The translations under genes were made by a program, and so were the position numbers. Positions 9,558 to 25,159 of a DNA stretch of 64,000 bases are shown here, piece by piece. This stretch comes from Acetobacter papayae JCM 25143 (lineage in GTDB: Bacteria; Pseudomonadota; Alphaproteobacteria; Acetobacterales; Acetobacteraceae): positions 111,294-175,293 of the forward strand of contig NZ_BAIN01000001.1 in NCBI RefSeq assembly GCF_000613285.1, written 5' to 3'. Below the pieces are notes generated by a model that made no database searches, was not told where the DNA came from, and was given only the letters and a program-made list of their open reading frames with translations. Within the stretch, counting starts at the first letter, position 1. Every line of letters starts with the position of its first letter.

Positions 9558-10921
9558 TCAGATCAGGCCGCGCACGGCTTTGACGACGTGCTCGGGCTGT
9601 GGCAGCGCCAGTTTTTCCAGATTGGCGGCAAACGGCATGGGTACATCCACACCAGCAACGCGTGCGGGCGGCGCATCCAGCCAGTCAAACGCATGCTCGA
9701 TCACCTGCATGGCAACCTCGGAGCCAATTCCCGCGAACGGCCAGCCTTCTTCCACCGTCACAAGGCGACCGGTCTTGCGAACGCTCTCGACAATGGTTGC
9801 GGTATCCAGCGGGCGGAGACTGCGCAGGTTGATGACTTCGGCCTCAATGCCTTCCGCCGCCAGAAGCTCGGCAGCTTCCAGAGCGATCCCCACCGCGATG
9901 GAGAAGGATACGATCGTCACATCCTTGCCGGGCCGTTCGATCTTCGCCTTGCCAATAGGCAGGATGAAGTCTTCATCCACCGGGCATGGGAATTTGTGGC
10001 CGTACAGGATTTCGTTTTCGAGCACCACAACCGGGTTGGGGTCACGAATGGCGGCACGCAGTAGGCCTTTGGCATCTGCTGCCGACCATGGGGCGACAAC
10101 CTTGAGGCCAGGCACATGCGCATACCAGCTTCCGTAGCACTGCGAGTGCTGGGCACCCACGCGCGCGGCGGCACCATTGGGGCCACGGAAAACGATGGGA
10201 CAACCCATCTGCCCGCCAGACATGTAGAGCGTCTTGGCTGCCGAGTTGATGATATGTCAATGGCCTGCATGGCGAAGTTCATGGTCATGAACTCGACAAT
10301 GGGTTTCAGCCCGGTCAGGGCTGCGCCAACGGCCATGCCTGTAAAACCGTGTTCGGTAATGGGCATGTCAATGACGCGCTTCTCACCGAATTCCTGCAAA
10401 AGCCCCTGCGAGATTTTGTAGGCACCCTGATATTCGGCCACTTCCTCACCCAGCAGGAAGACATCACCATCGCGGCGCAGTTCCGCCGCCATGGCGTCAC
10501 GCAGCGCTTCGCGCACGGTAATTTCCTGTGTGGGGCCCCAGTCCTTGTCTTCATGCGAAACAAAGCTTTGGGGAGCCTGCGTCGCAGCAGCAGGTGCTGC
10601 CGATACAGGCTGTGCTGCGGCCGGCGCTGCCTGTGTGGCTGCGGGTGCCGTCTGGCCTGCCTGATCCGGCACGGCCTCGCCTTCCTCCACCAAAATGGCG
10701 ATAGGCGTGTTGACCGCAACCCCTTCGGTGCCTTCGGGCACAAGAATACGGCCGAGCACGCCGTCTTCAATCGCCTCGACTTCCATCGTGGCCTTGTCGG
10801 TTTCGATTTCGGCCAGAATATCGCCGCCGGAGACCGTGTCTCCTTCCTTTTTCACCCAGCGTGAAAGCTTGCCTTCCGTCATGGTGGGGGAAAGCGCGGG
10901 CATCAGAATTTCAGTCGCCAT
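9558..10921 (-). CDS. pdhB: Pyruvate dehydrogenase E1 beta with N-terminal lipoyl domain, one frameshift
   Basis: With PdhA it forms the thiamine-diphosphate E1 that decarboxylates pyruvate and acetylates lipoyl groups. Residues 1-80 are a lipoyl domain ([10 protein letters not shown]), followed by an Ala/Gln-rich linker and the E1-beta domain from about residue 135 ([24 protein letters not shown]). A lipoyl domain on E1 beta is known from Alphaproteobacteria. The frame breaks at about 10255; adding one base restores [19 protein letters not shown] and gives 454 residues. It is seven bases downstream of pdhA. Confidence 0.93.
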
Positions 10922-10927
10922 GATCTT

Positions 10928-11938
10928 TCAGGCCTCCAGCACAACGTCCGTGAACAGTTCAGAAGGATCAGGTTCCGGGCTTGTCTGTGCAAAGTCCGCG
11001 GCGTCGTTGACGATGGCCTTGATCTCGGTATCCATGGCTTTCAGGGCAGCTTCTTCCACCCCGGCTTCCAGAAGGATATGCTTAACGTGTTCGATCGGGT
11101 CGTGGTGCTTGCGAACGTTTTCAACCTCTTCACGCGTACGGTATTTGGCCGGATCTGACATGGAGTGGCCACGGTAGCGGTAGGTCATCATTTCCAGCAG
11201 GAAAGGCCCCTTCCCTGCGCGGCAATGCGCCACGGCTTCGGCGGCGGCTTCATGCACGGCGGCAACGTCCATACCGTCCACCTGCCTGCCGGGAATGCCC
11301 CAGGGTTCGCCGTTCTTGTAGAACTCGTGCCAGGCAGAAGCGCGCTCGACCGAGGTGCCCATGCCGTAACGGTTGTTTTCAAGCACGAAGAGACAGGGCA
11401 GCTTGTGCAGGGCCGCAAGGTTGAAGCTTTCGTAAACCTGCCCCTGATTGGCTGCACCATCCCCAAAATACGCAACGGCGACTTCATCCGTCCCGCGGTA
11501 TTTGTTGGCGAAGGCAAGCCCGATGCCCAGCGCAACCTGTGCCCCCACGATGCCGTGTCCGCCGTAGAAATTCTTCTCACGGGAGAACATGTGCATGGAG
11601 CCACCCTTGCCATGGGAATATCCCGTGGCGCGGCCGGTCAGCTCCGCCATGACGCCTCGCGGCTCCATGCCTGCGGCAAGCATCTGTCCGTGGTCGCGGT
11701 AGGAGGTGATGAGCTTGTCACCATCGCGCAGGCACATCTGGATGCCGGTCACAACGGCTTCCTGCCCGATGTAGAGGTGGCAGAAACCACCGATGAGGCT
11801 CATGCCGTAAAGCTGTCCGGCCTTTTCCTCGAAACGGCGGATCAGCAGCATGTCATGGTAAGCCTGCATGAACTGGTCGCGGGTCAGAGAGGGCTCATTG
11901 CGGCCCGCTTTGCCCACCTGTTTGTCTGTTGTACCCAT
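10928..11938 (-). CDS. pdhA: Pyruvate dehydrogenase E1 alpha
   Basis: Intact 336-residue TPP-binding subunit. The TPP motif runs from GDGAANQGQVYESFN to CLFVLENN (about residues 160-190), and the phosphorylation-loop-like YRYRGHSMSDPAKYRTREE segment lies near 260. It opens the pdhA-pdhB-pdhC-lpd operon. AAGGA lies about eight bases before the ATG. The 122-base gap to moaC upstream should hold the operon promoter; I see a TATAGT box about 20 bases before the ATG but no matching -35 element. Confidence 0.96.
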   Translation of the reverse strand: MGTTDKQVGKAGRNEPSLTRDQFMQAYHDMLLIRRFEEKAGQLYGMSLIGGFCHLYIGQEAVVTGIQMCLRDGDKLITSYRDHGQMLAAGMEPRGVMAELTGRATGYSHGKGGSMHMFSREKNFYGGHGIVGAQVALGIGLAFANKYRGTDEVAVAYFGDGAANQGQVYESFNLAALHKLPCLFVLENNRYGMGTSVERASAWHEFYKNGEPWGIPGRQVDGMDVAAVHEAAAEAVAHCRAGKGPFLLEMMTYRYRGHSMSDPAKYRTREEVENVRKHHDPIEHVKHILLEAGVEEAALKAMDTEIKAIVNDAADFAQTSPEPDPSELFTDVVLEA

Positions 11939-12060
11939 GAATGGAGTCCTTAACTATACTCAACCATTTAATGCGACACCTGGCTTTGATTGGGAGAAGA
12001 CAGACATTTTATCCTGCGTCTTTGTTAAGTGCATGAAAATCCGGTTCTTGGGCCGCGCCT

Positions 12061-12537
12061 TTATTTGGCGTTATATTCTCCTGACTGTCCCCCGCTTTTG
12101 TGCAACAGCCTGATGTTGTCGATCTGCATGCCGCGATCCACTGCCTTGCACATGTCATACAAGGTTAGTGCTGCGACTGACACAGCCGTCAACGCTTCTA
12201 TTTCCACACCTGTCGCCCCCGTTGTTGTAACAACGGCGGTAATCACGACCTTGTCATTCCCAGCAGCAAAATCCACGCTGATGCTGCTTAGGCTCAGAGG
12301 GTGACATAATGGGATAAGATCGGCGGTTTTCTTGGCCGCCATGATCCCCGCTATACGCGCTGTCGCGTACACATCGCCCTTGGGCATATCGCCCGACTGG
12401 ATCATGTCCAGCGTGCGGGAGGCCATGAGAATCTCCCCGCACGCCACGGCCTTGCGATGTGTTGCGGGCTTGGCGGAAACGTCCACCATCCGGGCATGGC
12501 CAGCCATGTCCAGATGCGTCAGCCGTGCCTGTGTCAT
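12061..12537 (-). CDS. moaC: Cyclic pyranopterin monophosphate synthase
   Basis: Second step of molybdenum cofactor synthesis, converting 3',8-cyclo-GTP to cPMP. The 158-residue protein has the family motifs PLCHPL and [10 protein letters not shown] start at ATG 12537 ([10 protein letters not shown]), one base after the trpC stop; a longer reading would run into trpC. This places moaC as the last gene of a ppiD-trpEGDC-moaC transcription unit, an order I recall from other Acetobacteraceae, where further moa/moe genes often follow; here they do not. Confidence 0.93.
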   Translation of the reverse strand: MTQARLTHLDMAGHARMVDVSAKPATHRKAVACGEILMASRTLDMIQSGDMPKGDVYATARIAGIMAAKKTADLIPLCHPLSLSSISVDFAAGNDKVVITAVVTTTGATGVEIEALTAVSVAALTLYDMCKAVDRGMQIDNIRLLHKSGGQSGEYNAK

Positions 12538-12538
12538 G

Positions 12539-13405
12539 TCAGTCCGTGCCCAGAAGCTTGCGCGCGGCCTCTCCGGGGTCGGGCTGACGCAGCAGGGATT
12601 CCCCAACGAGAAAACCCGTTACGCCCTGTGCGGAAAGCTGCTCGATTTCGGCATGGGTCTTGATGCCGCTTTCCGAGATAATGATCCTGTCAGGCGGCAC
12701 CAGCGGCGCAAGCTGGCTGGTGGTGTTGATATCCGTCACCAGTGTCTTGAGATTGCGGTTGTTGATGCCGATCAGGAAAGTATCCAGCGCCAGAGCGCGG
12801 TTCAGTTCTTCCTCGTCATGAACTTCCACCAGAACGTCCATGTCCAGTCCTTTGGCATGGTCTACCAGTTCCAGCGCTTTTTCGTCGCTCAGGATGCTCA
12901 TGATCAGCAGGATGCAGTCAGCACCGATCAGGCGGCTTTCATAAACCTGCCACGGGTCGAGAATGAAGTCCTTGCGCAGGACAGGCAGCGCGCAGGCGGC
13001 ACGTGCTGTGATCAGGTCGTCATTCGAGCCGTGAAAGCATGAGCTTTCAGTCAGAACCGACAGGCAGGCAGCCCCGGCCTGCTCGTAGCTACGTGCGACC
13101 TGAGCCGGGTCGTAATGCTCTTGAAGGATGCCCGCCGAAGGAGAAGCCTTCTTGATTTCGGCGATAAGCCCCACGGCGCGGTCTGCGGCTTTTTCTTTCA
13201 GGGCGCGTCCAAAGCCACGGGGTGCGTCCTTCTGCTCCTGCACCTTCGCTGAAATTTCCTTCAGGGGCAGCAGGGTGGAGCGGTGTTCGACTTCCAGTTT
13301 CGTTCTGGCGCAGATACGGGCCAGAACATCAGGCAGTTCGTCGGCTCCGGCGGCGCAAACGGCGTCTGAAGGTGCAACCGTGGACGTGTTGGGTGTATCG
13401 CTCAT
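12539..13405 (-). CDS. trpC: Indole-3-glycerol phosphate synthase
   Basis: Intact 288-residue TIM barrel closing the indole ring in tryptophan synthesis. Active-site blocks are visible: [12 protein letters not shown] (about 83), RKDFI (about 146), GINNRNL (about 217) and SESGI (about 248). It lies 11 bases downstream of trpD and one base before moaC. The N-terminal 20 residues ([20 protein letters not shown]) are low-complexity and may be an extension; a later start is possible but none has a better ribosome site. Confidence 0.95.
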   Translation of the reverse strand: MSDTPNTSTVAPSDAVCAAGADELPDVLARICARTKLEVEHRSTLLPLKEISAKVQEQKDAPRGFGRALKEKAADRAVGLIAEIKKASPSAGILQEHYDPAQVARSYEQAGAACLSVLTESSCFHGSNDDLITARAACALPVLRKDFILDPWQVYESRLIGADCILLIMSILSDEKALELVDHAKGLDMDVLVEVHDEEELNRALALDTFLIGINNRNLKTLVTDINTTSQLAPLVPPDRIIISESGIKTHAEIEQLSAQGVTGFLVGESLLRQPDPGEAARKLLGTD

Positions 13406-13416
13406 GATTGTCCTGT

Positions 13417-14528
13417 TTATCTTTCGGGTCGAGCGGCAGACCCGGCCGCGCGTAACCCATCAAGAACCGCCAGAGCGGCCCCGTTATCCAGCGAGCGCGC
13501 GGCTTCCGCCACACCATTTTTCAGCGCATGCGGGTCAAGCCGCCCTTCGTGCAGAAGGCTGATCCGCCCCGCGACATGAAGGGCGCAGGCCGCGTTTAAC
13601 AGGACGGTGTCCCGGTAAGCCCCATGCGCACCACGCAACAGCTCATCAAGCGCTTGCGCGTTATGCTGTGCGTTTCCTCCTTGTATGGCACTCACTGGCG
13701 CGTATGCAAGCCCCGCCATTTCCGGCTCAACCGCAAAGGAATAAGCACGCCCATCTTCAAGGGCTTCAACCTGCGTGGGGCCAGCCAGCGTCATTTCATC
13801 AATGCCGCCATGACCTATGCGCGGCAGGCCGCATACGGCCCATACTCGTTCGGAACCCAGTCTGCCCAGCACATCCACCACGGGCCGTAGCATGAAGGAG
13901 AAAACACCCCTACCAGCTGCCGCCGGACCCCGGCGGGGTTTACCAGCGGGCCAACAAGGTTGAACAGAGTGGGCAGCCCCAGCGCCTTGCGTGCCTGCGC
14001 CGCATGCCGCATGGCCGGGTGATGGTTGGGGGCCGCAAGGAAAATGGCCCGATGTGACTGCATCTGGCTACGAAGGGATGCGGCATCCGCCAGAAGGGGT
14101 ACGCCAAGCGCACCCAACACATCCGATGCGCCGGAAAGCGATGAAACCGCCCTGTTGCCATGCTTGGCAACAGGAATGCCCAGAGCCGCCAGAACAAAAG
14201 CAACGGCGGTGGACACATTCAGCGTCCCGTAATTGTCCCCCCCCGTGCCGCAGACATCCACGGTGTTGTCTGGCAGGTCTGGCACCGCGTTCATGCGCTG
14301 CCGCAGGGCGGTTACCGCCCCCAGCAGTTCGTCGGGCGTTTCTCCACGCACACGCAATGCCATTAGAAAGGCGGCAATGCGTTCGGATGAAACCGCGCCG
14401 TCCATGATTACGCCAAAAGCCTCTTCGGCCTGTGTAGCGCTGAGGGATTCTCGTTTGGCCAGCCGTTCAAGCACTGCCGTAAACAGGGCGTGGCTGTCAG
14501 CCGTAACCGCGCTCAGAGTGTCAGACAT
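13417..14528 (-). CDS. trpD: Anthranilate phosphoribosyltransferase, one frameshift
   Basis: Joins anthranilate to PRPP. The PRPP/Mg loop [19 protein letters not shown] and KHGNRAVSS are intact. The frame breaks at about 13897 after VGVFSP; one added C continues into the [17 protein letters not shown] part and gives 370 residues. I take ATG 14528 (MSDTL), which overlaps the trpG stop by eight bases, over ATG 14543. It carries a slightly longer C-terminus than E. coli TrpD alone. Confidence 0.93.
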
Positions 14529-15117
14529 GAGCCTGTCCGGCATTCCATTCCCGGGCGATGGTCAGAAAATTACGGAGCAGGTCATGCCCATATTCAGAGG
14601 CAATGCTCTCGGGGTGGAACTGCACGCCTGATATCGGGAGTTCACGGTGTCGCACACCCATGATCACGCCATCTTCCGTCCACGCCGTGACTTCCAGATG
14701 CGGGGGAATGCTGGCGGGTTCCAGTGTCAGGCTATGATAGCGTGTGGCCTTGAAAGGACTGGGAAGGCCCGCGAACACGTCCTTGCCCTCGTGATAGACC
14801 GGGCTGATCTTGCCGTGCATGGGGGTGGGGGCGCGGACAACCTCGGCACGGAAAACCTGCCCTATTGCCTGATGCCCAAGGCAGACACCGAAAACAGGCA
14901 CTTTACCAGCGGCAGCAGCAATCAGGTCACAGCAGATTCCAGCCTCGTTGGGGGAGCACGGGCCGGGGGGAAAGAACGATGGCCTGCGGGTTCAGGGCAA
15001 GGGCTTCATGGGGCTCAGGGCGTCATTGCGAACAACGTCACACGTCTCCCCCAGCTCGCCCAGATAATGGACAAGGTTGAAGGTAAAACTATCGTAATTG
15101 TCGATCAGAAGGATCAT
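14521..15117 (-). CDS. trpG: Anthranilate synthase glutamine amidotransferase, compensating frameshift pair
   Basis: Supplies ammonia to TrpE. The N-terminus [14 protein letters not shown], the nucleophile loop FGVCLGHQ and the GVQFHPES histidine block are all in the same frame, but between about 15010 and 14965 the frame is off and a stop appears. Losing one base near the ALALNPQ codons and gaining one C in a six-C run (about 14968) explains it exactly, since total length (198 residues) stays correct. Stop overlaps the trpD start. Confidence 0.9.
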
Positions 15118-15174
15118 GGTGAAATGATGGCCTTTTAAACTGCCGCGGTCAATTAACACGAAACGGGCGAGGTA

Positions 15175-16703
15175 TTATCCCCTGCCCGCCTCTTCGCGCG
15201 CCTGCTCCATGGCGGTTTGCGCAGCCCTGAAAACGGCTCGTGCCTTGTGGCGGGTTTCTTCGTATTCGCTTTCGGGGTGGCTATCCGCCACCACGCCGCA
15301 GCCAGCCTGTACGTGGATTGCACCATCCTTGATAACCGCCATGCGCAGGCCGATACAGGTATCCATGTCGCCACCGGCCCCGAAGTAGCCGATACAGCCA
15401 GCATAGGTGGCGCGGCGCGTACGCTCGATTTCGTCAATAATTTCCATAGCGCGGATTTTAGGTGCCCCGGTCAGGTTCCGGCCGGGAAAGCCGCCACAAG
15501 GGCGTCGAGCGCATCAAGCTCTGGCCGCAGCGTGCCTTCCACGTTGGAGGAAATGTGCATGACGTGGCTGAAACGCTCAATGACGAACCGTTCCGTGACC
15601 GCGACTGATCCCGGCTGGCTAACCCTGCCCACATCGTTGCGCCCGAGATCGATGAGCATCAGATGCTCGGCTATTTCCTTTTCATCGGCCAGAAGGTCCT
15701 GCTCAAGCTGCTGGTCTTCTTCTGTGGTCTCGCCGCGCGGGCGTGTGCCTGCCAGAGGGCGAACCGTCATTTTGCCTGCGCGCAGACGCACCAGAATTTC
15801 GGGTGATGAGCCAACGAGCGAAAAGCCGCCAAAATCAAGATGGAACAGGAACGGAGCCGGGTTGATCCGCCGTAACGCCCGGTAAAGGTCGAGGGATGGC
15901 AGCGGAAACGCCGTGGAAAAGCGTTGGCTGGGCACGACCTGGAAAGCGTCACCTGCCGCGATATAGTCCTGTATTTTCCTTACGGAATCACAGAACTCGT
16001 CATGCGTGAAGGTTGAAACCGGCTCGCGGTAAGGTGGCACATCAGGTGTTGGCGGCTGTGTGGGCAATGCTCCTGCCAGACAGTTGCGCGCGCGGGCCAG
16101 CAGGGCATGCGCGCGATCCCATGCGGTGCCACAGGTTTCACCTGCCGCAGGGCGCACGGGGGCCGCCAGAATAAGCTCGTCGGTGACTGTATCAAAAACG
16201 GCAAACAGGCCGGGCCGCATCAGCACGGCTTCGGGTAGGTTCAGGTCATCAGGCGGGGCATCTGGCAGATGCTCCATCTGACGCACCATGTCGTAGCCAA
16301 GATACCCGAACAGTCCCGCAATCATGGGGGGGAGCCCCGGTTGCAGGGTAAGCTGGGTTTCCTGAATGAGCTGGCGCAAGCTGTCCAGAGGGCGCTCAAC
16401 CGCTGTGGTCGTGTGGCCATCGGCTTCTACACTCACGCAGCCATTATGGCAGGTCCAGATCAGGTCTGGCATCAGCGCTATAACGGAATAGCGGCCACGG
16501 GATATGCCGCCTTCCACGCTTTCAAGCAGCAGGCTGTGCCGCCCTGCCCCGGCATGCAGGTGGGTTAGACGGATATAGGCGGAAACCGGCGTCAGCAGAT
16601 CTGCTGCCTCGACCGAGAACACCACCGAAGCCTGACCATTATGCCAAGCCGCCTCGCACGCCTTGCGTGATGGAGAGTCGGAGGAATGGAGCTTCATGGT
16701 CAT
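15175..16703 (-). CDS. trpE: Anthranilate synthase component I, one frameshift
   Basis: Makes anthranilate from chorismate with ammonia from TrpG. The feedback-site region is LLLESVEGG followed by RYSVIAL (about residues 58-72), and the chorismate-binding domain includes AGTRPRGETTEEDQ and GRNDVGRVS. The frame breaks at about 15470 inside FPAGTLTGAPKI: one C has been lost. Restored length is 509 residues. The start overlaps the stop of the upstream foldase gene (ATGA). There is no leader peptide or attenuator because the gene sits inside an operon. Confidence 0.94.
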
Positions 16704-18614
16704 GGTGTGTTGCCGCCAAACCCGGCTTCCGACAGAGCGGTGTTAACGCCCGTTTGAATGACGCGGGGCGGAGTGTTGCGCGACAGGGCATTGATATAGC
16801 TTGCTGCGATATCTTCCCCCATGGCCTGCGAGAGGCTCGCACGCAGCTTGCTAATAGCCTGCTCGGGTGCCGGCGGGTTGGGTACGAACACCCGCGTGAC
16901 GACGGCGACAAAAAATGCATTGTCGTCTTCCGCCATAAATGCCTGCCCGGGTTTCATGTTCGGCAGGGCCGTCATGAGCTCAGCGGGGATGTTCTTGTTG
17001 GGTGCAGCCAGAGCAAACGAAGCGCCGCGGGTAGTCTGCGCCCCGGCGATAGCGTTGTGCCCAGAGCCCCTTTGGCCTTGGCGGCCGTATAGAGTGCGGT
17101 AGCCGCCAGATCGGCCGCGTGACGGCGGTTTTCAGCTTGCCATGCGGCGAGAACCTGCGGGCGGGCTTCCTCGAAGCTCAGCGGGGCGGATGGCTTGACT
17201 GTATCCACGGCCACGGCAAACCAGCTATTGTCAGGCCCTTCGTTCAGGAACGGAGGAGCCCCTTCCTTCTGGGCAAAAACCTGATGAATGATCGCATTGC
17301 GTAGGGGGCCTGATGCCGGAATCGGTGCGGGTGTGCCTTCGGCTGTCAGGCCCTGCGCGTTGAGCGTGCCGGAAATGGCTGCAGCCCCCAACGTATCGGG
17401 AATGGCATCAAGCCCTTTGGCTGCGATTGCATCTTGCAGAGGTCGCAGGCGTTCACTGATGGCCGAAGGTGTGGCGGCCTTGCGGTACTCATCAAGAATC
17501 TGCTCGCGCGCTGTGGCAAAAGGCGTGACCTGAGCCGGTTTGATGTTCGAAACCCGGAAAACCGCCCATCCTGCTTCTGTCTTCACAGGGCTGCTGACGC
17601 TGTCTGCCGGAGCACTGAAAATAGCTGTGCGCAGGATTTCGGAAGGAATGGCGGCCGCGCGCGTGCCCGGCATTGCCACCGAAGCGGCGTTGCCTGCCGC
17701 TTTCTGGGCGGCAGCCCAGTCACCGGATGCAGCCCATGCGGTGCTGACGCTCTGTGCCTGTTCCTGTGTCGGGAAGGTAATGAGCTGAACATCACGCGAT
17801 TCAGGTGCGTTGAAACGGCTGGCCTGCTCATCATAGATCTGCTTTATCCGGTTTTCGTCCAGCGTCAGCGTATCCGAAACGGTCTGGGGCGACAGGACGA
17901 CAATCCGGGCGTGGCGCAGTTCCGGCACGCGGAATAGCACGGATGGTTGGCGTAATAGCGGCGAAGCGCTGCCTCATCTGGTGCGGGGAGTGTTGGCTGT
18001 GCAGCGAACGGCACGCGGATGAAATCCACCACATGCGTGCGCGCACCAAAGGTGATGAAACGCTGGAGCATGATGTCCGGCACGCTTGCGCCTTCAGCCA
18101 TGGGCAGCAGGACAGCGCGGACTGTCAGGTCATCGCGCACAAGCTGGATCACATGTTCTTCGCTCAGGTGGCGTTCCTGAAGAACAGTATTGAAGGTCGC
18201 GCGGTCAAACTGCCCGTTTGGCCCTTTGAAATTGGGGAGCGAGAAAATTTCATCCCGCACGGCTGAGTTGGGGACAATCAGGCCCATTGTCCGTGCGGCG
18301 TCCAGCACCTCGGCCCGGCCAGTCAGGCGCTGGAGAATCTGCAGCGCCATCTGGCGGCGCATGATGGGCGAAAGCTGAGAAGGATCGCTCATCCCGGCCT
18401 GGCGCGCCGCTGCGGGCAGTTCAGCCTGCAGGGCGGAGGCCAGTGCCCCCGCAGTGACGGTCTGCTTACCGACACGGGCTGCGACATCGGGGCCTTCACC
18501 CAGATGGCCGACGACATCGCCCGCACCCCAGCCGACAAAGGCAAGGAAGACAAAGGCTGCGGTCACACGGCCCAGCCACGATTCAACAAAAACTCGCCGC
18601 AGGTAGGAAATCAT
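16700..18614 (-). CDS. ppiD: PpiD/SurA-type membrane-anchored peptidylprolyl isomerase, two frameshifts
   Basis: Periplasmic chaperone tethered to the inner membrane. After a short cytoplasmic tail (MISYLRRVFVESWLGR) one membrane helix (about residues 17-36) precedes a SurA-N-like region and a parvulin-type central domain. Breaks at about 17941 and about 17045 each need one base; the joined protein has about 638 residues, the normal PpiD length. ATG 18614 was chosen because GAGG lies just upstream and the membrane helix follows at the expected distance. It leads the trp operon and is divergent from tpiA with a 234-base shared upstream region. Confidence 0.85.
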
Positions 18615-18848
18615 CGCCTCGGGGATCCACCGCTTGTCAAACACTATGCCATTATCATATTCAGGCGCGGCACCATAAGCGCAGGCGTGGCGCTTGACCA
18701 GCCATAACCGTGGCGCAGGATGCGGCGGTTGTGGTTCATGGCCTGTTCTGTCAGGGATAGCCACAGCGTGGGCCGTGCATTTGTGCGGATGCCACATATG
18801 GGCGCAACGACAGACATGACTGAATTAACGCGCGACAGGGAGCAGGGT

Positions 18849-19589
18849 ATGAGCAGGCAGATGATCGTCGGCAACTGGAAAATGAATGGCACACGGCAGG
18901 CTGCGCAGGCACTGGTGGCGAGCCTTGTTGACCGGCTGCCGCAGGGTAGTGCTGACGTGGTGATCTGCCCGCCCTTTACGCAGCTTGCTCCCGTGGCTGA
19001 CCTGCTGGCAGGCTCTGCCATCGGCCTTGGCGCGCAGGACTGCCATCAGGCTGTCAGCGGAGCTTATACGGGTGATGTCTCGGCCCCCATGCTGGCGGAT
19101 CTTGGGGTGTCGTATGTCATCCTCGGCCATTCCGAGCGGCGGCAGGGTCATGCCGAACTCGATGAAACAGTGCGGGAAAAAGCCGTAGCTGCCATCGCTG
19201 CGGGACTTGTGCCTGTCATCTGTATTGGTGAAACGGCTGAGCAGCGTGATGCCGGGCAGCATGAGGATGTTCTGGGCTGGCAAATCGAAGGCTCCCTGCC
19301 CGCAGGCTTTAGCGGTGTTCTGGCCTATGAGCCGGTCTGGGCCATTGGCTCGGGACGGGCTGCAACAGAGGAGCAGATCGCCCAGACAATGGCTTTCTTG
19401 CGTGCTGAACTGCTTCGTCAGTTCGGAGAGACTGGAAAAGCTGTCAAAATCCTGTATGGAGGGTCCGTAAACGCGGGGAACGCGCCGTCCATCCTGTCCA
19501 TTCCCGAGGTGGCGGGCGCTCTGGTCGGTGGCGCCAGCCTGAACGCGGATGCGTTTCTCTCCATCGTGGGCGCGGCTTCGGCCTCCTGA
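18849..19589 (+). CDS. tpiA: Triosephosphate isomerase
   Basis: Intact 246-residue TIM barrel interconverting DHAP and glyceraldehyde 3-phosphate. Catalytic residues are visible in NWKMN (Lys), GHSERR (His) and AYEPVWAIG (Glu); the phosphate loop is ILYGGSVN. ATG 18849 is preceded by an AGGGAGCAGGG ribosome site; an ATG 129 bases upstream would add an unrelated N-terminus. It opens a tpiA-secG-pyrG-kdsA run on the plus strand. Confidence 0.96.
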   Translation: MSRQMIVGNWKMNGTRQAAQALVASLVDRLPQGSADVVICPPFTQLAPVADLLAGSAIGLGAQDCHQAVSGAYTGDVSAPMLADLGVSYVILGHSERRQGHAELDETVREKAVAAIAAGLVPVICIGETAEQRDAGQHEDVLGWQIEGSLPAGFSGVLAYEPVWAIGSGRAATEEQIAQTMAFLRAELLRQFGETGKAVKILYGGSVNAGNAPSILSIPEVAGALVGGASLNADAFLSIVGAASAS

Positions 19590-19616
19590 CCCGCTGCACT
19601 GAATCTGGAACCTGAT

Positions 19617-19934
19617 ATGACTACAGCCCTGCTGATCCTGCATTTCTGTGTCACCGTAGCTCTGATTGGCGTTGTGCTGATTCAGCGCAGCGAAGGGGGC
19701 GGTCTGGGTATTGGCAGCAGCCAGGGCATGGGGGCATTCATGTCCGGTCGTGGTACTGCCAACCTGCTGACCCGCACCACCGCTGTGCTGGCCGGGCTGT
19801 TCATGCTGCTGTCCCTGACACTCGCCCTGCTCTACCGCGGTGGAGTGAGTGGCGTCGGGCATGACATTCTGGCACAGCCGCCGCAGGGTGCGGTCTCCGC
19901 GCCGCAGCCCGCACCGGCAGCGCCCAAGCCCTGA
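19617..19934 (+). CDS. secG: Preprotein translocase subunit SecG
   Basis: Small (105-residue) accessory subunit of the SecYEG channel. Two membrane helices flank the conserved RSEGGGLGIGSSQGMG segment (about residues 22-37); the C-terminus is rich in Pro, Ala and Gln. It lies 27 bases after tpiA, the usual neighbour in many proteobacteria. Confidence 0.94.
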   Translation: MTTALLILHFCVTVALIGVVLIQRSEGGGLGIGSSQGMGAFMSGRGTANLLTRTTAVLAGLFMLLSLTLALLYRGGVSGVGHDILAQPPQGAVSAPQPAPAAPKP

Positions 19935-22535
<2,601 letters not shown>

Positions 22536-22546
<11 letters not shown>

Positions 22547-22561
22547 TTAATCAAGTGGTGG
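22536..22561 (+). terminator. Hairpin over the kdsA stop codon
   Basis: Arms CCACCACCTGATT and AATCAAGTGGTGG form an almost perfect palindrome that includes the kdsA TGA. No T-run follows; it may act with the stronger hairpin 29 bases downstream. Confidence 0.45.
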
Positions 22562-22589
22562 CGGTTTCTGTCCGCATAAGGTTTTTCGT

Positions 22590-22622
22590 AAAAGGCCCGC
22601 CTTTATAAGAGGCGGGCCTTTT
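22590..22622. terminator. Bidirectional terminator between kdsA and gyrB
   Basis: A 13-base arm AAAAGGCCCGCCT pairs with AGGCGGGCCTTTT around a seven-base loop, so each strand ends in a T-run. It separates the convergent kdsA and gyrB genes. Confidence 0.85.
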
Positions 22623-22627
22623 ACGTT

Positions 22628-25065
<2,438 letters not shown>

Positions 25066-25159
25066 AAGAACGGTACGCTCCGTAAGGAAAGAACAGAAAC
25101 CTGCAAAATCTTATACCGCGCGCAGCCAGTGGCGACCAGCACATACGGCGTGTTTTTGT

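Noticed and set aside
8079..10137. Two long plus-strand open frames (433 and 404 codons)
   Set aside because: They are antisense to pdhC and pdhB, which have complete domain sets.
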